NCBI GenBank assembly: GCA_017508315.1
Contig: JAFVZE010000168.1
Location: forward strand, 1 to 7,165
Direction: 5' to 3'
Source of the DNA: Kiritimatiellia bacterium
GTDB lineage: Bacteria > Verrucomicrobiota > Kiritimatiellia > RFP12 > UBA1067
DNA length: 7,165 bases
Positions 1 to 6,600 of the stretch are shown here, in pieces; positions within the stretch are counted from its first letter, which is position 1, and every line of letters begins with the position of its first letter. The notes beneath the pieces were generated by a model. That model saw nothing but the letters and a program-made list of their open reading frames with translations, was not told the origin of the DNA and ran no database searches. The position numbers were made by a program, and so were the translations under genes.

Positions 1-19
1 ATCACTTTAATCAAAATTG

Positions 20-48
20 ACAGTAAAACATTTCCGTAATTTTACTGT
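20..48. repeat. 9-bp perfect inverted repeat upstream of the mraZ promoter
   Basis: ACAGTAAAA (20-28) is the exact reverse complement of TTTTACTGT (40-48), with an 11-base spacer. The arm centres are 20 bp apart, two helical turns, and the right arm touches the first base of the -35 hexamer. This layout suits a dimeric regulator. It could instead be a weak hairpin ending an upstream transcript, but the stem is AT-rich and no T-run follows. The repeat is seen directly; its function is inferred. Confidence 0.5.
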
Positions 49-76
49 TGACCGGAGGTGTCAAGTAGTGTATAAT
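48..76 (+). promoter_or_regulatory. Sigma-70-type promoter of the mraZ-rsmH-ftsL-ftsI operon
   Basis: TTGACC (48-53) matches the -35 consensus at five of six positions. After a 17-base spacer, TATAAT (71-76) is a perfect -10 hexamer. The expected transcription start is near 83, giving a leader of roughly 35 bases before the preferred mraZ start at 118. No other promoter of this quality was seen in the window, so it probably drives the whole cluster. The element overlaps the 10-bp repeat series described separately, as expected for an autoregulated promoter. Confidence 0.8.
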
Positions 77-122
77 TGTGTCACAAAATGTCAAAGGGTG
101 ACAGGGAGAGTGTCGCAGTGTC
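58..122 (+). promoter_or_regulatory. Probable MraZ operator: GTGTC-like direct repeats every 10 bp
   Basis: Units begin at 58 (GTGTCA), 68 (GTGTAT), 78 (GTGTCA), 88 (ATGTCA), 98 (GTGACA) and 118 (GTGTCG). The slot at 108 is out of register, with its GTGTCG two bases late at 110. The -35 TTGAC at 48 also fits the phase. MraZ proteins of E. coli and mycoplasmas are known to bind short GTG-containing direct repeats spaced about 10 bp apart ahead of mraZ. Here the series covers the spacer, the -10, the start site and the leader up to the mraZ start codon, so binding should block RNA polymerase. Assignment to MraZ is inferred from pattern and position. Confidence 0.7.
103..108 (+). promoter_or_regulatory. 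Ribosome binding site deciding the mraZ start
   Basis: AGGGAG (103-108) lies nine bases before the GTG at 118. It is the only purine-rich Shine-Dalgarno-like stretch between the predicted transcription start (about 83) and the conserved beginning of MraZ. It favours GTG 118 over the upstream in-frame TTG 76 and ATG 88. Confidence 0.6.
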
Positions 123-567
123 GACGAAGGCCGGATCGGGCGTCTTTTTGGGGCGTCACGATTTCGCGCTTGATCCCAAAAAGCGTTTCACTATTCCCAG
201 CGAATGGCGCGGCGCTTTGGGGAATGTCGTATATGTGATGCCCGACCGCAGGGAAAGATGTCTCAATCTCTACTCGCAGGAGGAGATGGACGTTTTTCTC
301 GAGCAGCTGCGCCAGAAAGCGCTTCTTGATCCGGCGCTCAACAAGGTGTTCGCCAAACTCGGTGCGGTATCCCAGCAGCTCTCGCTTGACATTCAGGGCC
401 GGATCCGCATTTGCGACAAGCTCCTTCAGTTCGCGAACTTGACGACGACGGTCGCGATTGTGGGTTCGGTACGAATGCTCAAAGTGTACGACCCGGCGGT
501 GCTCGGGCCTGAAGACGAAATAGACATTGAAAGTCTTGACGCGGATCTTGCCGCGGCGGGGATGTGA
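118..567 (+). CDS. mraZ: Transcriptional regulator MraZ
   Basis: MraZ is a DNA-binding regulator of the dcw cluster that forms rings of AbrB-like swapped-hairpin domains and represses its own promoter. With the GTG 118 start the protein has 149 residues, close to the usual 140-152. Two tandem half-domains are visible, each with the family's DxxxR signature: D19-PKK-R23 followed by FTIPSEW, and D91-IQG-R95 followed by IRICDKL. GTG 118 is chosen because in-frame TTG 76 overlaps the -10 element and ATG 88 lies only about five bases after the predicted transcription start, whereas GTG 118 has an AGGGAG ribosome site. An ATG-started form (159 residues) could arise from a near-leaderless transcript. 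The stop codon overlaps the rsmH start in TGATG, indicating translational coupling. Identity is firm; the exact start is less so. Confidence 0.93.
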   Translation: MSTKAGSGVFLGRHDFALDPKKRFTIPSEWRGALGNVVYVMPDRRERCLNLYSQEEMDVFLEQLRQKALLDPALNKVFAKLGAVSQQLSLDIQGRIRICDKLLQFANLTTTVAIVGSVRMLKVYDPAVLGPEDEIDIESLDADLAAAGM

Positions 568-1469
568 TGGGCGTCTCTGGGCATATACCGGTTCTTCTTG
601 AAGAAACGATAGATGCTTTGGCGGTAAAGCCTGGCGGCAGGTATGTCGATGGAACTTTCGGCCGCGGCGGGCATTCCCGGGCGATCGCCGCGAGGGGCGG
701 CGAGGTGCTGGGAATCGACCGCGACGACGATGCGCTCGCTTCTGCGCAGGGGTTCAGGGTGGTGAAGGGCTGCCACGGGAATCTGGAACGAATAGCCCGC
801 GAAAACGGATGGGATTATGTCGATGGGATTCTGCTTGACCTGGGCGTGTCGAGTCCTCAGCTGGACGAAGCCGGACGCGGTTTCAGCTTCCTTCGGGAAG
901 GACCTTTGGACATGCGCATGGACCGGTCGGGGGGCGTGAGCGCCGCCGATCTGGTCAACGGTGAAAGCGCGGAGAGCCTCGAGAGGATTTTCCGCGAGTT
1001 GGGAGAGGAGCCGCAGTCGCGGCGGATCGCGCGCGCGATCGTGAAGGCGAGAGAGACCAAGGATCTGGAGTCGACGGGGGAATTGGCCGCGTTGATCGAG
1101 CGCACGGTCGGCAGGAGAGGCGGCCGCCATCCGGCGACGAGGGCGTTTCAGGCGCTGCGCATGGCGGTGAACGACGAGATCGGGGAGCTGGAAAGGGCGT
1201 TGACCGGCGGGCTTGAACTGCTCAAAGGCGGCGGACGGTTTGCGGTCATAACCTTCGAAAGCCTGACCGACAGGATCGTGAAGCGGTTTTTCGCCGCCCA
1301 TGTCGGAAAAATGGTCTCGCTGCAGCGCGGCGGCGCCGAATGGAACGGCGAATTGCCCAGAGTGAGGGCTGTGACCGGAAAGGCGACAGTCGCCGGAAAA
1401 GAAGAAGTCGATTTGAATCCGCGATCGCGGAGCGCGAAGCTCCGGGTCATCGAGAAGGAGATTGGTTGA
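567..1469 (+). CDS. rsmH: 16S rRNA (cytosine(1402)-N(4))-methyltransferase RsmH (MraW)
   Basis: RsmH uses S-adenosylmethionine to methylate N4 of C1402 in the 16S rRNA decoding site; it is cytoplasmic. The 300-residue product has the family's order of motifs: GHIPVLLEE (5-13), the SAM-binding loop DGTFGRGGHS (28-37), the acidic strand end GIDRDDDAL (49-57), LLDLGVSSPQLD (89-100), GPLDMRMD (112-119), HPATRAFQALRMAVNDEIGEL (188-208) and the terminal NPRSRSAKLR (284-293). One oddity is ITFESLTDRIVK (228-239), where most bacterial homologues carry SFHSLEDR-like sequence. The start is taken as ATG 567, overlapping the mraZ stop by one base (TGATG), with a G-rich stretch at 558-561 before it. An in-frame GTG at 564 is possible but poorly spaced. 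The gene follows mraZ as in most bacteria and is co-transcribed with it. Confidence 0.96.
   Translation: MGVSGHIPVLLEETIDALAVKPGGRYVDGTFGRGGHSRAIAARGGEVLGIDRDDDALASAQGFRVVKGCHGNLERIARENGWDYVDGILLDLGVSSPQLDEAGRGFSFLREGPLDMRMDRSGGVSAADLVNGESAESLERIFRELGEEPQSRRIARAIVKARETKDLESTGELAALIERTVGRRGGRHPATRAFQALRMAVNDEIGELERALTGGLELLKGGGRFAVITFESLTDRIVKRFFAAHVGKMVSLQRGGAEWNGELPRVRAVTGKATVAGKEEVDLNPRSRSAKLRVIEKEIG
1455..1460 (+). promoter_or_regulatory. Strong ribosome binding site for the ftsL-type gene
   Basis: AAGGAG (1455-1460), inside the last codons of rsmH, lies ten bases before ATG 1471. An in-frame TTG at 1462 would leave a gap of one base, so this site decides the start in favour of 1471. Confidence 0.7.
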
Positions 1470-1470
1470 T

Positions 1471-1872
1471 ATGAGAAAAAACCGGAAGATTCCGAAAAAG
1501 ATGTCGGTCGTCGCGTCCAACACGATGCACTTCGGCGCAATCATCGTCATTTTCAGCGTGATGGTCATTCTGAACCTGCTGGCGTCTTCAAGCTGCTCGC
1601 AGCTTATGAAGACGATCGGCGAAAAAGAGCGCGAACTCGTGAAGCTCGAAGATGCCAAGATGCGCGAGTCCACCCGCTGGGAGGAGATGAAGACTCCCGA
1701 ACGCGTCGAAGAGGCGCTGCGGGCCCACGGGCTCATGATGGATATGCCGCGTCCCTATCAGGTGGTGCGGATGCGCTCCGACGGCACTCCGTTCCCGGGA
1801 CAGCTTTCGGTGGCGCGCTCCCGTCAGCGGGTGGTCGAGCAGACCGCGCAATTCCGCCGCAGACGCCGTTAG
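1471..1872 (+). CDS. ftsL: FtsL-type cell division protein
   Basis: FtsL is a small bitopic inner-membrane protein that forms a coiled-coil complex with FtsB/DivIC and FtsQ and activates septal FtsW-FtsI. The 133-residue product has a basic cytoplasmic tail (MRKNRKIPKK), one transmembrane segment at about residues 21-38 (FGAIIVIFSVMVILNLLA) and a charged, Glu/Lys/Arg-rich predicted coiled coil at about 44-88. The C-terminus is very basic and ends in five arginines (129-133). FtsL diverges strongly in sequence, so the call rests on topology, size and its place between rsmH and ftsI rather than on motifs. It starts two bases after the rsmH stop, and its own stop lies four bases before ftsI, so it belongs to the same operon. 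The extended tail after residue 90, including the Arg-rich end, is longer than a minimal FtsL. Confidence 0.82.
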   Translation: MRKNRKIPKKMSVVASNTMHFGAIIVIFSVMVILNLLASSSCSQLMKTIGEKERELVKLEDAKMRESTRWEEMKTPERVEEALRAHGLMMDMPRPYQVVRMRSDGTPFPGQLSVARSRQRVVEQTAQFRRRRR

Positions 1873-1876
1873 AGCG

Positions 1877-3634
1877 ATGGCCATGCGCGGCGAGAACTTG
1901 CGGTTCTGGTCTCCGGTAGCGGTGCTGCTGTGTTTTGCCGCATACTCGGGGATTAAGCTGGTCCGTTCTCACGTCAATCCCGAGGTGTCCGCTCCGGATT
2001 ACTACTTCACGCGCAATATCGACGGCCGCAGAGGAACGGTCTATTCGGCGGGCGGGAAAAACTATCCGTTCGTCAAATCGGTGCCGTTCTGGGAATATCA
2101 TCTCGATCCGGTGGCGCTTACCAATTCGATCGTAAGGCGCCGCGGCGAACCGCCGCGCCCAAAGGCGGCGATCGTAAAGACGATCGCCGATGCGCTCGGG
2201 CTCGATTACCGGCGGCTCATGCGCATGTCAGAAAATTCCCGCAAGCGCTACCAGTTTCTTGCGCTTTCCTCCAATCCCGAAGCCCACCGGACGCTGGCGG
2301 ATTCAAGACTGGTGGCGGGGGTGTCTATCGAGGATCGTCAGGTGCGGCAGTATCTGCACGGCAGAAGGCTTTCTCATGTTCTGGGGTCGGTCAACGCCGA
2401 TCATGTCGGTTCGGCCGGAATCGAACAGCGTTACAACAGGGAACTCAGCGGAACTCCCGGCGTCGTGCGCGGAATGAAGGACGCCCGCGGACGGGAACTG
2501 TACGACAAGCGCATCGTCTCTGTCGATCCGATCCCCGGCGCGGACATCTATCTGACCGTCGACCACAATCTGCAGTATGAAGCCGAGACGGCGCTGAAAT
2601 GGGGAATAGGCGAATACGGCGCCGCCGAAGGCTGGTGCATCGTCATGGATGCGCGAAGCGCCGCGATTCTGGCGATGGCTTCCATGCCGGATTTCGAGCC
2701 GCTGGCGTTCGGACACACGCCGGACGACGCCAAGATCAACCGCGCCGTCGCGTTCAACTACGAGCCGGGATCGGTGATGAAGGTGATGACCGCCGCCGCC
2801 GCCATTGATACCGGGATCGTCAAACCGACCACGCTCTACCGCACCAACCGGGACGACCAGCGCTATTACCGGTTGCCCGGCGACGGTTCGCATGCGTGGG
2901 AGCCTCTGATGACGGTGAAAGACGCGATAGTCAAGTCCTCCAACATCGTCATCGGAAAACTGAGCTGGGATCTGGGTCCGCAGAGATTGTGGACTTATTT
3001 GCGCAGATTCGGATTCGGCGACAGAACCGGAATCGAGCTTCCCGGCGAACAGTACGGAATAATGTGGCACTGGGGAAAATGGGACAAGGCGACATGGTCT
3101 CGGGCGGGAATCGGACAGGGGATTTCGGTCACGGCGATCCAGCTCATAAGCGCCTATCAGGCGATCGCCAACGATGGCCTGCGCATGAAGCCGTACATCG
3201 TCGAGCGCATCGTGAAGCCGGACGGGAGCGAAACGAAACATGAGCCGGCGGTGGCTGGTCGCGTTATTTCCGCGGCGACCGCCCGCGCCGTGAGGGAAAT
3301 GATGACCGGGGTGGCCGCTCCCGGCGGCACCGCCCGTAGGGCGGCCATCAAAGGATTTTCGATAGCCGGAAAAACCGGCACCGCGCAGAAGTCCGTCGGC
3401 AGAACATACGCCCCGGGTCTGTACCGGGCCACTTTCTGCGGAATTGTTCCGGCATCGTCGCCGCGGATAGTGGTGCTTGTCACCCTTGACTTTGATGAAC
3501 GTACGCGCTACCATCAGGGCGGAAATTCCGCCGGTCCGGTTTTCAAGCGCATCACCGAGTCTGCGCTCAGATATCTGATGATTTCTCCCGATCGTCCAGA
3601 GGAACTCGAGGATGTCGCGGAGGATTGGAATTAA
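1877..3634 (+). CDS. ftsI: Septal peptidoglycan transpeptidase, class B penicillin-binding protein (FtsI/PBP3 type)
   Basis: This is the division-specific D,D-transpeptidase that cross-links septal peptidoglycan with FtsW, anchored in the inner membrane with its catalytic domain in the periplasm. The 585 residues comprise a short cytoplasmic start, a transmembrane anchor at about 10-28, a dimerisation/pedestal domain at about 40-215 and a transpeptidase domain at about 220-565. All three penicillin-binding motifs are intact: SxxK at S299-V-M-K302 (YEPGSVMK), SxN at S354-S-N356, and KTG at K499-T-G501 (AGKTGTAQ). There are no PASTA repeats, consistent with FtsI rather than a SpoVD/PBP2x-type protein. 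In the pedestal, RRGTVYSAGG (51-60) stands where RGxIxDRNG is usual. The start follows the ftsL stop by four bases with no clear Shine-Dalgarno, suggesting translational coupling; an in-frame ATG at 1883 is an alternative. Confidence 0.95.
   Translation: MAMRGENLRFWSPVAVLLCFAAYSGIKLVRSHVNPEVSAPDYYFTRNIDGRRGTVYSAGGKNYPFVKSVPFWEYHLDPVALTNSIVRRRGEPPRPKAAIVKTIADALGLDYRRLMRMSENSRKRYQFLALSSNPEAHRTLADSRLVAGVSIEDRQVRQYLHGRRLSHVLGSVNADHVGSAGIEQRYNRELSGTPGVVRGMKDARGRELYDKRIVSVDPIPGADIYLTVDHNLQYEAETALKWGIGEYGAAEGWCIVMDARSAAILAMASMPDFEPLAFGHTPDDAKINRAVAFNYEPGSVMKVMTAAAAIDTGIVKPTTLYRTNRDDQRYYRLPGDGSHAWEPLMTVKDAIVKSSNIVIGKLSWDLGPQRLWTYLRRFGFGDRTGIELPGEQYGIMWHWGKWDKATWSRAGIGQGISVTAIQLISAYQAIANDGLRMKPYIVERIVKPDGSETKHEPAVAGRVISAATARAVREMMTGVAAPGGTARRAAIKGFSIAGKTGTAQKSVGRTYAPGLYRATFCGIVPASSPRIVVLVTLDFDERTRYHQGGNSAGPVFKRITESALRYLMISPDRPEELEDVAEDWN
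3486..3514 (+). promoter_or_regulatory. Weak candidate internal promoter ahead of the glycosidase-like gene
   Basis: Inside the 3' end of ftsI, TTGACT (3486-3491, five of six) is followed after 17 bases by TACCAT (3509-3514, four of six), about 130 bases before the next start codon. It could give the downstream gene its own transcription, but the weak -10 in GC-rich coding sequence may well be chance. Confidence 0.2.
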
Positions 3635-3647
3635 CAGAGAAAGGAAA

Positions 3648-6600
3648 ATGAAAATGACGAGGTTGATGTTCGCGCTGGTTGCGGGTTGTGCTTTGACGGT
3701 GTCGGCGGGTACCGTGTTCGTGCGCGAAAAGGCGGGCAGAATCTGGCAGGACGGGCTTTTTGTCGGCGACGGGCGCACGGGGGCGATCGCGTATGCTCCC
3801 TCCGGTCTCGAGTGGACGATAAACCGCAACGACGTATTCGATTCGCGGGTCTGGAAGTGCAGATACGTGCCGCACGGCGAGGTTATGAAGTGCGTGGCGA
3901 CGAACGAAGGTAAGTCCGTGGCGTTTCTCTCCCGCGCCGAGCGTCCGAACACCGAAGGTTTCTCCGACAGCGGCGACAAACTCACGCAGTCTTTGAGCGC
4001 GGCGCAGCTTAAAGTGCGCTTCTGGCCCGGGCTCGGTTGGAATATGCCGGCGATTCCGCCGGTCAGACAGGAGCTCGACACCCGCACCGGCGAACTGCGC
4101 TCTTCGCTCAAATCGCCGCGGATGACGCCAGAAACGCTTACCGTCATCGAGCGTTCGCGTGACGTGATGGCCGTCGATCTTCGTGATCCCAACGCCCCTC
4201 GGCGCAGCGCGATCGTCGAACTGACGCGTCCCGACGACGTGCGCCTTGCCGATCTTGCGTTTTCATGGAGCGAAAACGACGGGGTCGTGACCTTCACGCA
4301 GAAGCTTCCCGGCGGCGAGACTTACGCCGTCGCCATGTCGGCTCCCGCGAAACCGAAGTTTATCGGACGCACGGCGGTCATCCGCACTTCGTGCGGCCGG
4401 AGCGTGTTTCTCGCCGTGCGCACGACTTACGACGCGGCCGATCCCGCGGCGGCCGCGGCGGCCGCGGTGAAGAGCGCCGAGCGCGACGGCTTCGCGGCGG
4501 TGCGCGGGGCGAACCGGGAGTGGTGGGAGAATTTCTGGGCGAAGGGCGCGCGCGCGCGCTTCCCGGACGACGAATATCTCGATACGCTCTGGAACTACTC
4601 GCTTTACGCGCTTGCCGGTCAGTTCGGTGGCGTGCCGATGCCGGCTTTGAACGGTCTTTTCTACGGACCTCTGGACGCGGCCAACGGCGGTGTCGCCTCC
4701 AACTGCTATGTGCACGACCAGAACGTGCAGATTCCGATGATGCCGTTCTTCCCGCTCGGACACGCCGATTTCGTTTCGTCTTTCGTCAAGACCTACGAGC
4801 GGGCGCTGCCGGAGCTTGAACACCGCACGAAGGAATATTTCGGCGCGGAGGGCGCGTATCTGCCGCTCAACATGAACCAGAACGGCGTCGAGCATCCGAT
4901 CGCCGACTACCGCTACACGCTCTGCGGCGGCGCGTATTCGGGGCTGGTGCTCGCGCAGGCGTGGTGGTATACGCAGGATGAGAAGATTTTACGGGAGATT
5001 TATCCGCTGCTTAAAAAGTTCATCCTTTTCTACACTTCGACGATGAAGCGCGACGCCGACGGAACCTGTCATTTCATCTGGTCGGTGCCGCCGGAAATCT
5101 TCACCGGCACGATCGACGAGACGGCGACGATCGCCTGCCTCAAGCCGTGTCTTGAAACCGCGATCGAAGCGGCGGAGCGTTTCGGGTGCGACGAGAAGGA
5201 GGCGGCGCTCTGGAAAGACATCCTCGCGCATTATCCGAAGATTGCCAGACACTCCACCGGTTCGTGGTGGTGCGGGCCCGAGATTCCGGACGATCACTAC
5301 ATGTACGGCGGACATCTTTTCTATCCGTTCTTCCCGGCCGAAGCCGATACCGACGTCGAAACGGCGAAAAAGACTCTCGACTACCACCGCAACTACGCCG
5401 TGGAGGTGTCGTACGCGACCGACGAGCCGCACCCCGTCCACGAATGGAGCGCACTTTACTCCGGCATGGCGAAGCTTCGTCTTTACGGCGGCGAACTCGG
5501 CTGGAAGACGGTCAAGGATTTCCAGAACTGGTTCGCCAAGCCCAACGGATTCTTTTCGCACAATCCGAACATCGTCACCGATCTTACGGCCGGGCAGATT
5601 CGTGCGAATCTTGCGAAGGCGCCCAAACTCATGCGCCGCAACTACAACAACAAGGTAGTCAATTTCGGCCGCTCCGGTCCCGACGATCTTGCCTACAGCG
5701 ACGACTGCAAGGTGCTGGTCGCGCCGGTGTTGGAAGGGCAGGCGGCGTTTCTCCTCCTGGCTTCCGAAGCGCTCTGCCAGAGCTGGGGCGGCGAGATCCG
5801 CATCTTTCCGGCGGTACCGAAAGGTTTCTCCGGGCGCTTTGAGAATTTCCGGGTGCGCGGCGGCTACACCGTCTCGGCGGAAATGCGCAACGGCAAGGTG
5901 GTGGATTTCGAGCTGAAGGGCGCCAGGAAGGGCGATAAGATCAAAGTGAGCTGCCCGGCGGATTCCGATTTCGTGCAGCTGCCCGGCGAGCCGGAACATC
6001 ACCCGTCGGTCGGTTTCGCGCCTTTCCCGGACGCGCTTTCGGCGTTTGTGTTCAAGAACTGGTCGCTGGTCGACGCCGAAACGCTCGCAAAGACCGTGGG
6101 CGCCGCGGTGGAGGACATAAAGCGCATCGCCTCGGAAATGGGACTTGCGCGGGAAGTTGAAGTTCCCTCCGAATGGAAGAAGTCCGGCTATGTGACGGTT
6201 CTCAGGCGCAATTGGCATCTTTTACCGTATTCGCAGATTCTTTCTGTTACCGGGCTCTCCCGCCGCGAATTGCGCCACAGTCTTCTCAATGACGATTTTC
6301 TCTACTCGAAACTTGGCAACCCCAAGCCGCTCGCGGCGAAAATCGTATATTCCAAGGAGCTTGAAGAGTCCGGCCGGGCGGCGCGTCTGGCGCTGCGCAA
6401 GACTCTGGAGAGCGAGGGGGTGAAAATCGCGGACTCGGACGAGGTGCCGCGTTTTGAGTTTTTGGAGAATCTCGCAACGGTCCCCGCGGCGATGAGCGCC
6501 GGTGCGCCGAAGCGCGATGAAAATGCGCGTTTCCGCCGTCGGCTTATCTTTCCGTATTGCGCCAACTACGGCGACGTTCTGCAGGATGAGGATGCCGCAA

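Noticed and set aside
17..46. Second promoter: TTGACA (17-22) with TTTACT (41-46)
   Set aside because: The -35 is perfect, but the -10 matches only four of six with an 18-base spacer, and the element lies within the inverted repeat. The promoter at 48-76 is far better.
79..103. Inverted repeat TGTCAC (79-84) / GTGACA (98-103) as a leader hairpin
   Set aside because: Transcription should begin near 83, so most of the left arm would not be in the mRNA. The symmetry is better explained as part of the phased repeat series.
17..238. 73-codon open frame on the plus strand overlapping the promoter and mraZ
   Set aside because: It begins upstream of the promoter and reads mraZ in a different frame; its start is in the -35 of a poor alternative promoter and it lacks a ribosome site.
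426..1736. 436-codon open frame on the minus strand across mraZ, rsmH and ftsL
   Set aside because: It is antisense to three confidently identified genes and has no recognisable protein features.
3635..3647. Intrinsic terminator between ftsI and the glycosidase-like gene
   Set aside because: Only 13 bases separate the genes, and there is no inverted repeat or T-run.
2303..4297. 664-codon open frame on the minus strand across ftsI and the glycosidase-like gene
   Set aside because: It lies opposite two well-supported coding regions, spans their junction and has low-complexity Arg-, His- and Ser-rich sequence with no recognisable motif. It reflects high GC at third positions.
5985..6070. A frameshift or missed stop joining two separate genes within the large ORF
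   Set aside because: The frame was followed codon by codon through this linker with no stop, no internal ribosome site with a good start codon and no second signal peptide, so a real fusion is the simpler reading.
4989..6218. 409-codon open frame on the minus strand
   Set aside because: It is opposite the GH95-like module, whose frame matches a known family; the minus product is Arg/His/Val-rich with no recognisable domain.
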